From an uncultured Pelagibacteraceae bacterium (GTDB lineage: Bacteria > Pseudomonadota > Alphaproteobacteria > Pelagibacterales > Pelagibacteraceae): DNA of 64,000 nt. This document shows positions 34,302-43,297 of this stretch, piece by piece. The notes under the pieces are model-generated. The model worked only from the letters and a program-made list of their open reading frames with translations, was not told the origin of the DNA and made no database searches. Made by a program: the position numbers and the translations under genes. The DNA lies in contig CACJAU010000001.1 in the NCBI GenBank assembly GCA_902591415.1, positions 1 to 64,000 on the forward strand, read 5' to 3'. Positions within the stretch are counted from its first letter, which is position 1. Each line of letters opens with the position of its first letter.

Positions 34302-34727
34302 TTATTCTTTTACCTCTATTCCCATAGATCTTGCTGAACCACAGATAATTTTTGTGGCTTCTTTTATATCAAATGCATTTAAATCTTTCATTTTTTCTTT
34401 TGCAATTGCCTCGGCTTGTTTCATTGTTATTGAACCAGCAACTACTCTACCAGGCTCACTTGAACCACTTTTAAGTTTTGCAGCCTCTCTAATGAAATGT
34501 GATGCTGGAGGAGATTTAATTATGAAATCAAATTTTTTATCTTTATAAACGGTAATTACTACAGGGACTGGCTTGCCCATAAAGGATTTTGTTTTTTCAT
34601 TAAAAGCTTTGCAAAATTCCATGATGTTAATTCCTCTTTGTCCCAAAGCAGGGCCAACAGGTGGTGCTGGATTTGCTTGACCACCTTTGATTTGTAATTT
34701 TACGTAACCTGTTATTTCTTTTGCCAT
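34302..34727 (-). CDS. rplK: 50S ribosomal protein L11
   Basis: [37 protein letters not shown]. Confidence 0.99.
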   Translation of the reverse strand: MAKEITGYVKLQIKGGQANPAPPVGPALGQRGINIMEFCKAFNEKTKSFMGKPVPVVITVYKDKKFDFIIKSPPASHFIREAAKLKSGSSEPGRVVAGSITMKQAEAIAKEKMKDLNAFDIKEATKIICGSARSMGIEVKE

Positions 34728-35252
34728 TTAATTTTTCTCCACTTGATTAAATTCTAAATCTACAGGAGTAGCTCTACCAAATATAGAAACAGACACTTTA
34801 AGTCTAGATTTTTCTTCATCAATTTCTTCAATTAAACCATTAAATGAAGCAAAAGGGCCATCACAAACCTTTACTTTTTCTCCAATTTCGAAACTAATGC
34901 CGGCTTTTTGAGTAACAGCACTTTCTGATACTTGTCCCAGAATTCTTTTAATTTCATTGTCAGAAATAGGAGTGGGTTTATCAGCTGATCCAAGAAACCC
35001 GCTCACTTTTTGAAGGTTTTTTATCATATGATATATTTCTTTAGATAAATCAACTTTAATTAAAACATACCCTGGAAAAAATTTTTTCTCTTTTTTTGTA
35101 CGTTTTCCTTTTTTAACCTCTGTGACTTGATGTGTAGGTACTAAAATTTCCTCTAATTTATCAGATAGTTTATTTTTTTTTAACTCATCTTTAATAGCTT
35201 CAACAACTTTCTTTTCAAATCCAGAGTAAGCTTGTACAATATACCAATTCAT
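34728..35252 (-). CDS. nusG: Transcription termination/antitermination protein NusG
   Basis: NWYIVQAYSGFEKKV; FFPGYVLIKVDL; KOW domain. Confidence 0.98.
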   Translation of the reverse strand: MNWYIVQAYSGFEKKVVEAIKDELKKNKLSDKLEEILVPTHQVTEVKKGKRTKKEKKFFPGYVLIKVDLSKEIYHMIKNLQKVSGFLGSADKPTPISDNEIKRILGQVSESAVTQKAGISFEIGEKVKVCDGPFASFNGLIEEIDEEKSRLKVSVSIFGRATPVDLEFNQVEKN

Positions 35253-35254
35253 TG

Positions 35255-35446
35255 TTAGAAATTTATTGTTAAAATCAGGTTTAATAAAAATCTTAAAATT
35301 TGATCAAGAATTAGGAAGAAGATTGCTGCAATGGAAGCTAACGCAAAGACCATTACTGCTCCCATCATTGTATCTTTTTTTGTGGGCCAAGTTATTCTAA
35401 AAGTTTCTTGTTTTACTTCTTGAATAAATTTTAAAGGATTTTTCAT
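35255..35446 (-). CDS. secE: Preprotein translocase subunit SecE
   Basis: MKNPLKFIQEVKQETFRITWPTKKDTM, one TM segment. The ORF-track start at 35491 lies inside tRNA-Trp, so ATG at 35446 is preferred. Confidence 0.93.
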   Translation of the reverse strand: MKNPLKFIQEVKQETFRITWPTKKDTMMGAVMVFALASIAAIFFLILDQILRFLLNLILTINF

Positions 35447-35461
35447 AACTCTTTCAAATTT

Positions 35462-35537
35462 TGGCAGGAGCGGAGGGACTCGAACCCACAACCTCCGGTT
35501 TTGGAGACCGGCGCTCTACCAATTGAACTACGCTCCT
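35462..35537 (-). tRNA. tRNA-Trp (anticodon CCA)
   Basis: AGGAGCGTAGTTCAATTGGTAGAGCGCCGGTCTCCAAAACCGGAGGTTGTGGGTTCGAACCCCTCCGCTCCTGCCA folds as a cloverleaf; CCA encoded. Confidence 0.95.
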
Positions 35538-35542
35538 AAGCG

Positions 35543-36742
35543 TTACTTAATTATTTTAGTTACTACTCCAGCTCCAACTGTTTTTCCACCTTCTCTGATT
35601 GCGAAATTTAAATTTTCATTCATCGCAATCGGTGTAATTAGTTTAACTGTGAATTTTCCATCATCACCTGGCATAACCATTTCTGTACCAGATGGTAATG
35701 TTACTTCTCCAGTTACATCTGTAGTTCTAAAGTAAAACTGTGGTCTATATTTTGTAAAGAAAGGTGTATGTCTTCCACCCTCTTCTTTTTTTAATATATA
35801 TGCTTGGCATTCAAATTCTGTGTGTGGAGTAATCGAACCCGGCTTACAAAGAACTTGGCCTCTTTCAACATCTGTTCTTTCTACACCTCTTAAAAGAGCT
35901 CCAATGTTATCACCCGCTTCACCACTATCTAAAAGTTTTCGAAACATTTCTACTCCAGTACAAACAGATTTTTTTGTATCTCTGATACCCACTATTTCAA
36001 TTTCTTCACCTACTTTAATTACACCAGACTCTACTCTTCCAGTTACTACGGTACCTCTACCAGAGATAGAAAATACGTCTTCAACTGGCATTAAAAAAGG
36101 TTTGTCTTTGGGTCTATCTGGTTGAGGAATTGTTTCATCTACTGCTTTCATTAATTCCATGATCGCTTTTTTTCCTGTCTCTTCATCTTTTCCTTCAACT
36201 GCGTTAAGAGCAGAACCTTTTATTATTGGAATTTTATCTCCTGGAAACTTATAAGAAGTCAAAAGTTCTCTTATTTCTTCTTCGACTAAGTCTACAAGTT
36301 CTTTATCTTTTACCGTGTCAATTTTATTTAGGAAAACTACAATAGCAGGAACTCCTACCTGTCTCGCTAAAAGAATATGTTCTCTAGTTTGAGGCATTGG
36401 TCCGTCAGCTGCATTTACAACTAAAATCGCACCATCCATTTGAGCCGCTCCTGTAATCATATTTTTTACATAGTCAGCGTGACCTGGACAATCTACGTGA
36501 GCATAGTGTCTTTTCTCAGTTTCATATTCTACGTGAGCTGTTGATATTGTTATCCCTCTCTCTTTTTCCTCTGGAGCTTTATCTATTTGATCGTAAGCAA
36601 CAAAGTTAGCTGAACTTGAGCCTCCAGCTTCAGATAACACTTTAGTTATCGCTGCGGTTAATGTTGTTTTACCATGGTCAACGTGCCCAATAGTACCTAT
36701 GTTACAATGGGGCTTATTTCGATTAAACTTTTCTTTTGACAT
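35543..36742 (-). CDS. tuf: Elongation factor Tu
   Basis: [47 protein letters not shown]. Confidence 0.99.
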   Translation of the reverse strand: MSKEKFNRNKPHCNIGTIGHVDHGKTTLTAAITKVLSEAGGSSSANFVAYDQIDKAPEEKERGITISTAHVEYETEKRHYAHVDCPGHADYVKNMITGAAQMDGAILVVNAADGPMPQTREHILLARQVGVPAIVVFLNKIDTVKDKELVDLVEEEIRELLTSYKFPGDKIPIIKGSALNAVEGKDEETGKKAIMELMKAVDETIPQPDRPKDKPFLMPVEDVFSISGRGTVVTGRVESGVIKVGEEIEIVGIRDTKKSVCTGVEMFRKLLDSGEAGDNIGALLRGVERTDVERGQVLCKPGSITPHTEFECQAYILKKEEGGRHTPFFTKYRPQFYFRTTDVTGEVTLPSGTEMVMPGDDGKFTVKLITPIAMNENLNFAIREGGKTVGAGVVTKIIK

Positions 36743-36780
36743 CTATTTTTTCCTCACTTTACATTTTGTTTTTTTAATTT

Positions 36781-36854
36781 TGGAGCGGGTAAAGGGAATC
36801 GAACCCTTACATCCAGCTTGGAAGGCTAGCGTTCTACCATTGAACTACACCCGC
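36781..36854 (-). tRNA. tRNA-Gly (anticodon TCC)
   Basis: GCGGGTGTAGTTCAATGGTAGAACGCTAGCCTTCCAAGCTGGATGTAAGGGTTCGATTCCCTTTACCCGCTCCA. Confidence 0.95.
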
Positions 36855-36897
36855 AATATCCAAACTTATCGCGCTCTTCATTATTAAAGCTCTAAGT

Positions 36898-36983
36898 TGG
36901 TGGAGGGGGAAAGATTCGAACTTTCGAAGACCGAAGTCAACGGGTTTACAGCCCGCCCCATTTGACCGCTTTGGTACCCCTCC
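36898..36983 (-). tRNA. tRNA-Tyr (anticodon GTA)
   Basis: GGAGGGGTACC...GGGCTGTAAACCC... variable arm ...CCCCTCCACCA; class II fold. Confidence 0.94.
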
Positions 36984-37041
36984 TTTTAACTTGTAATCTT
37001 GGGGATACCCACTAACTTAAAAAGCATTTAACAACAAGCGT

Positions 37042-37069
37042 TTTATAAGCATTTGTGTAATAATTGCAA
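37042..37069 (-). promoter_or_regulatory. Predicted sigma70-type promoter upstream of tRNA-Tyr/tRNA-Gly/tuf
   Basis: Minus strand TTGCAA (37069-37064), 16-nt spacer, TATAAA (37047-37042). Confidence 0.55.
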
Positions 37070-37124
37070 TAAATCATTTTACCTTAAAATATGCTAATAA
37101 ATTGAGTTATAGACCCTTAAAACC

Positions 37125-37868
37125 ATGAAAAAGACCACCTTTTTAATTGTTGGAAAACATGCAGTGCTGGAGGCTTTAAAAAACCCATCTAGAAAAATTG
37201 AAAGAGTTTTTTTAACTGAAGATGCACAAAAAAAACTAAATAGAGAAAATCAAAACTTTAATTTATTTAAAAAAATTAATGTATTTTATAAATCAAAAAA
37301 AGAATTGGACAATTTATGTGGTCGTGATGAAACAGCTCATCAAGGCTTAGTTGCAGAGGTAGAACAATTAGAAGAAATCACATTAAAAGAATTTATACTA
37401 GAGAATAAAAAGAAAAATATTAATCTTATAGCTCTTGAAGAAGTAACGGACCCAAGAAATATTGGTTCAATAATAAGAAGCGCAGTAGCTTTTAAAATTG
37501 ACGGGATAATTGTTAAAGAAAGATCATTTCCATCTAAAAGTAAACTTTTATACAAAAGCGCCAGTGGTGGAGCAGAACATATTAAAATTTTTAAGGTATC
37601 AAATATTAATACAACGTTAAAATTTTTAAAAACTAGAGAATTTTGGGTAAGCGCTTTTGATGTAAGCGCTAAAAAAGATTTTACAGAAAATAATTGGAAA
37701 GGAAAAAATATTTTACTTTTTGGTTCAGAAGGTTATGGAATTAAATCTAAAACCTTAAAAAATTCAGACTTCAAGTTTAAAGTTAATATAAATAATAAGA
37801 TTGAAAGCCTTAATATATCAAACACAGTCTCTATAGTGTGTCATTATATTTTTCAATCTTTAAAATAG
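37125..37868 (+). CDS. rlmB: 23S rRNA 2'-O-methyltransferase, TrmH/RlmB family (SpoU)
   Basis: VGKHAVLEAL; EEVTDPRNIGSIIRSAVAF; LFGSEGYGI; LNISNTVSI. Confidence 0.92.
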   Translation: MKKTTFLIVGKHAVLEALKNPSRKIERVFLTEDAQKKLNRENQNFNLFKKINVFYKSKKELDNLCGRDETAHQGLVAEVEQLEEITLKEFILENKKKNINLIALEEVTDPRNIGSIIRSAVAFKIDGIIVKERSFPSKSKLLYKSASGGAEHIKIFKVSNINTTLKFLKTREFWVSAFDVSAKKDFTENNWKGKNILLFGSEGYGIKSKTLKNSDFKFKVNINNKIESLNISNTVSIVCHYIFQSLK

Positions 37869-37874
37869 AATTAT

Positions 37875-39023
37875 ATGATAAAAAAAATTTTTAATGTAAT
37901 TGTAATTATATTTATTAGTTTATCTTTTTTTTTAATTTTTGATTTTTTTTTAAGTAGATATACAGATTTTTTTCATATTAAAAAAAGTTGCATTGAATAT
38001 TTCAAAATTAAACAAGACAATCAAAGATTTTATTCTTATGATTTAGCTAAAAGTTGTAAAGCTTTCGAACATAAAGGGAAAACACCAGCTTATAATGTTT
38101 TTACAAATGAGAAAGGCTTTAGAGTGGGAAAAAATAAATTTAAAAAAAATGATGGAGTTAAGAAACCAAAAATTATTTTTTTAGGAGACTCTTTTACATA
38201 TGGTTTTGGAGTTAATTACTATCATTCGGTTCCAGGTTATATTGAAAAAAAATCAAATTTTAAATACGACATTATTAATTTAGGAATTCCAGGTTATAGT
38301 CCATCGACAAGTCTTTTTAAATTAAAAGAATATTTAAAAAATGACCAAAAAATCAAAATAAAAAAAATTATTTATATTCTAGACTTAACTGACGTACACG
38401 ATGAGTCAAATAGATGGTTAAAATTAAAAAATATTAATAGACCTGTAATTAATGATAAGTCCGTAGAAAAAGAAATTCAAAAAACATTTGACTTTAAAAA
38501 TACTTTTCGAACCTCAAGATTTTTAGCTTTTTTATTAAATAAAAATTTAAGAAATTTTAGAAAAGAAGTAAAAAATATATTTTCGAAAAAAGAAATTGAA
38601 AAAACAAATAAAACTTTTTGGGGAAGTTTCACTCATACTAATGAGGAAGTTCTTTTGATTAACAAAAATTATAGATCCTTATGGACAAATAATAAAGAAA
38701 TTGGCTTTGAAAAAATTAAACATAACTTAAAACTTATTTCAGAAATAGCCGACAATTATAATGCACAATTTTATATTAGTATTCATCCTTGGCTAGAAAC
38801 TATCGAATTTGGTCAAGGTGAATTTGACTGGGAAAATTTTGCAAAGGAAGTTTGTATTGCTAGCAAATGTACAAAATTAATAAATTTTTTTACTGATGTA
38901 AAAAAAATAAGAAAATTTAATGAAAATTGGAGAGAAGAATTATATTTTAGGGAGGATTTACATCTTAATAAAAATGGAAATGACTTATATTCTGATCGAA
39001 TATATAAAGATGCATTTAATTAA
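37875..39023 (+). CDS. SGNH/GDSL-like hydrolase or acyltransferase with N-terminal membrane anchor
   Basis: N-terminal TM; IIFLGDSFTYGFGV block I; C-terminal REDLHLNKNGNDLYSD (DxHL block V). Confidence 0.75.
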   Translation: MIKKIFNVIVIIFISLSFFLIFDFFLSRYTDFFHIKKSCIEYFKIKQDNQRFYSYDLAKSCKAFEHKGKTPAYNVFTNEKGFRVGKNKFKKNDGVKKPKIIFLGDSFTYGFGVNYYHSVPGYIEKKSNFKYDIINLGIPGYSPSTSLFKLKEYLKNDQKIKIKKIIYILDLTDVHDESNRWLKLKNINRPVINDKSVEKEIQKTFDFKNTFRTSRFLAFLLNKNLRNFRKEVKNIFSKKEIEKTNKTFWGSFTHTNEEVLLINKNYRSLWTNNKEIGFEKIKHNLKLISEIADNYNAQFYISIHPWLETIEFGQGEFDWENFAKEVCIASKCTKLINFFTDVKKIRKFNENWREELYFREDLHLNKNGNDLYSDRIYKDAFN

Positions 39024-39043
39024 ATTAAATTTAAAATAATCGC

Positions 39044-39072
39044 TTGAAGATTAAAATAATTTAAATTAAGTA
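39044..39072 (+). promoter_or_regulatory. Predicted promoter for tRNA-Thr
   Basis: TTGAAG (39044-39049), 17-nt spacer, TAAGTA (39067-39072), 8 nt before the tRNA 5' end. Confidence 0.5.
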
Positions 39073-39080
39073 TCGCTTAA

Positions 39081-39156
39081 GCCCTCATAGCTCAATTGGT
39101 AGAGCAATTGATTTGTAATCAATAGGTTCGCGGTTCGAGTCCGTGTGAGGGCACCA
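39081..39156 (+). tRNA. tRNA-Thr (anticodon TGT)
   Basis: GCCCTCATAGCTCAATTGGTAGAGCAATTGATTTGTAATCAATAGGTTCGCGGTTCGAGTCCGTGTGAGGGCACCA. Confidence 0.95.
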
Positions 39157-39184
39157 CAAACAACAGATTTTATTTGCAAAATTG

Positions 39185-39952
39185 TTAAATAATTTCTCTT
39201 CTTAATTGTTCTAATTTTATTTTTTTTTGTAAACTAGTGTTTTTATCATAAAGAAGATTAAATTTTATTTTATTTTGAACTTTAACTAAAATTTTTTTAG
39301 CATTCCTAACTTCAACATTGTCTGCAACTGCACTTATTGGTCTTTTTTTTGAATTTAAATTATTAATAACAACTCTTGATTTTTCACTTACAATTTTTCC
39401 TACCCATCTTCTCGGTCTAAATGCACTGATTGGTGCAATCGAAATTTTTTTTGAATTGAGACTCAAAATTGGACCGTGAACTGATAGATTATAAGCTGTA
39501 CTGCCTGCTGGCGTTGAAACTAGCACACCATCAGAAACAAGTTTTTTTATGATATATTTTGAATTGTTTTTAATTGATAAGTTAGCTGCTTGTCTGCTTT
39601 GTCTTAATATTGAAACTTCATTGATTGCTATGATTTTTCTTGAATTATTATTTGTGGTTACAGTCATCTCTAGTGGTGAAATTCTAATATTCTTTGCTTT
39701 AGATAAATTACTAATTAATAATTTTTTAGAAAATTTATTCATTAAAAATCCATAATTACCTGAATTTATGCCATAAAAAAATTTTTTTGATTTTTTATTT
39801 TTCTTTAAAGTTTTAAGCATAAACCCATCACCACCAATAACGATTACTAAATTTGATTTTTTTACTTTCTCTTTTTTTAAAATTTTAATAATTTGTTTTT
39901 TTATTTTTATAGACTTTGAATTAATATCAGAAATTATTATGGGTTTTATCAT
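39185..39952 (-). CDS. nadK: NAD kinase
   Basis: VIGGDGFMLKTL; GINSGNYGFLMN; VSTPAGSTAYNLSVHGPI. Confidence 0.94.
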   Translation of the reverse strand: MIKPIIISDINSKSIKIKKQIIKILKKEKVKKSNLVIVIGGDGFMLKTLKKNKKSKKFFYGINSGNYGFLMNKFSKKLLISNLSKAKNIRISPLEMTVTTNNNSRKIIAINEVSILRQSRQAANLSIKNNSKYIIKKLVSDGVLVSTPAGSTAYNLSVHGPILSLNSKKISIAPISAFRPRRWVGKIVSEKSRVVINNLNSKKRPISAVADNVEVRNAKKILVKVQNKIKFNLLYDKNTSLQKKIKLEQLRREII

Positions 39953-39961
39953 TTTTTATAG

Positions 39962-40047
39962 TGGTGCCCTCGGCCAGACTCGAACTGGCACTCCCAAAAG
40001 GGCAAGGATTTTAAGTCCTTTGTGTCTACCAATTTCACCACGAGGGC
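39962..40047 (-). tRNA. tRNA-Leu (anticodon TAA)
   Basis: GCCCTCGTGGTGAAATTGGTAGACACAAAGGACTTAAAATCCTTGCCC...GGGCACCA; class II with variable arm. Confidence 0.95.
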
Positions 40048-40116
40048 ACATCAATTTAAGTAATATCTTTATGACATTTATATTATAATTTATATTTTAT
40101 AAAGTATATTAATTCT

Positions 40117-41070
40117 GTGAAAAAAATATTAATTTACAATTCTGGAGGTGGTTTAGGTGATTCTATACAAATTATACCATTGCTTTTAAGTCTCAAAAAT
40201 CATTATAGAAGATCAAATATTTTCTATTTAGGGGCACACCCTAATCATTTTGATGGAAAATTAAAGGAATACAACATAAAAACACAAACTCTAGAATTAA
40301 ATTTAAAATATTTCGGATTTAGATGGTGGCACATATTATTTGTAAATAAAAATTACAAAAAAAAAAATGATTTTAAATTCGATTTAATAATTGATCTACA
40401 GTCTAAATTAAGAAATTCACTAATTTTAAAAAGAATTCCGCACATTGATTTTTATTCAACAACATTTAATAATTTTTTATCAACAAGAAAAGTAAAATAT
40501 AAATCAAAAGATCATATTGAAAATTTGAGTATATTTTTAAATGAAAAGATAAAGACTATTAATTTTAATTGTAATAAATTACCAAAAAATCTACTTAACG
40601 AAGCAAAAAAATTACTTCCAAAGTCAAATTATATTGGATTTTCAATTACACAAGGTAATGAGTATAGAAAAAAAAGTTGGTCAATATATAAATTTATTTC
40701 ACTTGCTAATAAGTCTTTAATAAAAAATAAAATTCCTGTTTTTTTTATTGAAAAAAATCAAGAACATATAATTGAAAAAATTAAAAATCAAGTTCCTGGA
40801 GCTTTGTTTCCTGAAACGAAATCTGAACTATCCTGTCCTGCTTTAGTAACAGCTTTAACGTCAAGATTAGATCAAGCTGTTTCTATAGACAATGGTGTAA
40901 TGCATATGATGGCGCTTGCAAATATACCTATGATTGTTTTATTTGGTCCAACTAGTCCTGAAAAATTTGCTCCTAAAAATAATTATACTAAAACATTAGA
41001 TAGTAAAAAACTTCATGACACGAAAGATATTGAGTCAATATCAGTAGAAGAGGTTTATAATTTAATTTAA
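40117..41070 (+). CDS. Glycosyltransferase family 9 (heptosyltransferase-like)
   Basis: GTG start; GGGLGDSIQIIPLL; SIDNGVMHMMALANIPMIVLFGPTSPEKFAP. Confidence 0.85.
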   Translation: MKKILIYNSGGGLGDSIQIIPLLLSLKNHYRRSNIFYLGAHPNHFDGKLKEYNIKTQTLELNLKYFGFRWWHILFVNKNYKKKNDFKFDLIIDLQSKLRNSLILKRIPHIDFYSTTFNNFLSTRKVKYKSKDHIENLSIFLNEKIKTINFNCNKLPKNLLNEAKKLLPKSNYIGFSITQGNEYRKKSWSIYKFISLANKSLIKNKIPVFFIEKNQEHIIEKIKNQVPGALFPETKSELSCPALVTALTSRLDQAVSIDNGVMHMMALANIPMIVLFGPTSPEKFAPKNNYTKTLDSKKLHDTKDIESISVEEVYNLI

Positions 41071-41825
41071 AGATTTAAAATTTCAATTTTTTTGGATTTA
41101 GCTAATTTGATCAATTCAGAATTTACACTTTTAATTTTTGATAAAGAAGTTGATCTAATTACAATAGCCACACCTATTTTTCCCAATCTGAAAAAAGGAT
41201 AACTTCCTATATCAACAAACTTTTTATGTTTCTTTTGAATATGGCCAAGTTTTTTTGAAATTTTACTTTCTACGGTATAAAGATTTAAAGTCTTACTGTG
41301 AACCTTAGCACCTTTAATTAAATATCTTTTACAATTCTCAATCATTGAATTTAAAATTGATGGCACTCCTGGTAATGATAAAACGTTTTTAGTTATAAAT
41401 CCTGGTGCAGCACTTGATGGATTGTAAATTAATCTTGCGCCTCTAGGCATCATTGCCATTTTTCTTCTTCCATCGTTAAATTTATTTTTTCCGTAATATT
41501 TTTGTAAAATTGAATAAGCCTCTTTATGATATTCATATTTTAATTTAAAAGCTTTGGAAATTGACTCGGCAGTAATATCATCATGTGTTGGGCCTATGCC
41601 TCCTGTAGTAAAGACATAATCAAACGTTTTTGATAAAATCAAAACATTTGAAACGATGGTTTTTTTTATATCTGGAATTATCCTTACCTCATTAACTGTA
41701 ATTCCACATGTTGTATTTAACCAATTAGAGATAAATGCAATATTTTTATCCTGTGTCCTCCCAGATAGTATTTCATTACCAATTATAAGTATTGCAGCAT
41801 TAATTTTTTTTATTTTTTTCCTCAT
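41067..41825 (-). CDS. CinA N-terminal / MoCF-like molybdopterin-binding domain protein
   Basis: AAILIIGNEILSGRTQDKN; FTTGGIGPTHDDIT; no C-terminal NMN deamidase domain. Confidence 0.85.
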   Translation of the reverse strand: MRKKIKKINAAILIIGNEILSGRTQDKNIAFISNWLNTTCGITVNEVRIIPDIKKTIVSNVLILSKTFDYVFTTGGIGPTHDDITAESISKAFKLKYEYHKEAYSILQKYYGKNKFNDGRRKMAMMPRGARLIYNPSSAAPGFITKNVLSLPGVPSILNSMIENCKRYLIKGAKVHSKTLNLYTVESKISKKLGHIQKKHKKFVDIGSYPFFRLGKIGVAIVIRSTSLSKIKSVNSELIKLAKSKKIEILNL

Positions 41826-41842
41826 AGAAGTTATAAATATAT

Positions 41843-42547
41843 ATGATCTTTAAAAATAAATTAATATCAGGACTATTTCTAAAAAGATACAAACGATTTT
41901 TTGTTGACGTAAAAATTAATAATCAAATAATTACGGCACATTGTCCTAATACTGGATCTATGATGGGTCTTTTGGAGAAGGGTAATAAGGTATGGTTAAG
42001 TAAATCAAATAATCCTAATCGTAAACTGAAATACACCTTAGAAATTATTGAAAAAAATAATTCAAAAGTTGGAATAAATACTCAATCAACTAATAAAATT
42101 GTGTTACACGCTCTTCAAAATAAATTAATCAAAGAATTTGATGAGTTGTTAGAAATAAAACCAGAAACAAAATTCGGAAAAAATACAAGATTTGATTTTT
42201 TAATATTAAATAAAAAAAATAAGGCTTTTATTGAAGTTAAAAATGTTACCCTTTCAAGAAAAAAATATCTTGCTGAATTTCCTGATGCAATTACATCGAG
42301 AGGACTAAAACACGTTAACGAACTTATTAATGCAAGTAAAAAAAAATACAAAATTTATATCCTTTTTCTTATTCAAAGGGATGATTGTAAGTCATTTAAA
42401 TTAGCTAAAGATATAGATCCTGACTATTTTAATGCTTTAACTAAAGCTGTGAAAAACAAACTAAATATCCTTTGCTATGATTGTAAATTTTCATCAAAAG
42501 GAATAAAACTAAATAAAAAAATAAATCTAAAATTTGATGAACAGTAA
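41843..42547 (+). CDS. sfsA: SfsA family DNA-binding/nuclease-fold protein
   Basis: RYKRFFVDV; AHCPNTGSMMGL; FIEVKNVTL; FPDAITSRGLKHVNEL. Confidence 0.92.
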   Translation: MIFKNKLISGLFLKRYKRFFVDVKINNQIITAHCPNTGSMMGLLEKGNKVWLSKSNNPNRKLKYTLEIIEKNNSKVGINTQSTNKIVLHALQNKLIKEFDELLEIKPETKFGKNTRFDFLILNKKNKAFIEVKNVTLSRKKYLAEFPDAITSRGLKHVNELINASKKKYKIYILFLIQRDDCKSFKLAKDIDPDYFNALTKAVKNKLNILCYDCKFSSKGIKLNKKINLKFDEQ

Positions 42548-43292
42548 CTTTAAAGAGTCATTTGAAAAAACCAAGATAGCAGGATCTATAGCTTCGGGTG
42601 CATTGGACGAGGTTGAAAAAATAGTAAAGCCTGGTATCTCAACAGATGAAATTGATAAAATTTGCTATGAGTATATTAATGATCATAAAGCATATTCAGC
42701 ACCTCTTTACTATAGAGGGTTTCCAAAATCTTGTTGTACGTCAGCTAATCATGTTGTTTGTCACGGTATCCCCTCTGATAAAATTTTAAAGGAAGGAGAT
42801 ATCGTTAACGTAGATGTTACAGCTTTTAAAGAAGGTTGGCATGGCGACACTAGTAGAATGTTTAAAATTGGAGAGGTATCTATCAAGGCAGAAAAGTTAA
42901 TTAAAACAACTTATGAGTCTATGATGAAGGCAATTAAAATTGTTAAAGATGGAGTGCATTTAGGTGATATTGGTTCAACAATTCAAACCCATGTGGAAGC
43001 ACAAGGGTTTTCTGTTGTTCAAGATTTTTGCGGTCATGGTATCGGACAAAAATTTCATAAAGAGCCAAATGTTTTACACTATGGTGAAAAAGGAACTGGA
43101 GAAAAAATATTTACTGGTATGATTTTTACAATTGAACCAATGATAAATCTCGGAAATTATGAAACAAAAACACTTAAAGACGGCTGGACAGCTGTTACAA
43201 AAGATAAATCATTATCAGCACAATTTGAACATACAATAGGTGTAACTAAAGATGGATGTGAAATTTTTACCCAATCAACTAAGATTTATTAA
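42537..43292 (+). CDS. map: Methionine aminopeptidase type I
   Basis: NVDVTAFKEGWHGDTSRMF; GHGIGQKFHKEPNVLHY; FTIEPMI. Confidence 0.97.
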   Translation: MNSNFKESFEKTKIAGSIASGALDEVEKIVKPGISTDEIDKICYEYINDHKAYSAPLYYRGFPKSCCTSANHVVCHGIPSDKILKEGDIVNVDVTAFKEGWHGDTSRMFKIGEVSIKAEKLIKTTYESMMKAIKIVKDGVHLGDIGSTIQTHVEAQGFSVVQDFCGHGIGQKFHKEPNVLHYGEKGTGEKIFTGMIFTIEPMINLGNYETKTLKDGWTAVTKDKSLSAQFEHTIGVTKDGCEIFTQSTKIY

Positions 43293-43297
43293 ATTTT

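Noticed and set aside
33830-34327. 165-aa plus-strand ORF antisense to rplA/rplK
   Set aside because: Shadow ORF of ribosomal protein genes; composition follows the antisense of Lys-rich coding DNA.
35447-35491. N-terminal extension MWVRVPPLLPKFERV of the secE ORF
   Set aside because: Translation of the tRNA-Trp 3' end; true SecE begins MKNPLKF at 35446.
36699-36887. 62-aa ORF ending RVKGIEPLHPAWKASVLPLNYTR
   Set aside because: This peptide is the usual spurious translation of antisense tRNA-Gly DNA.
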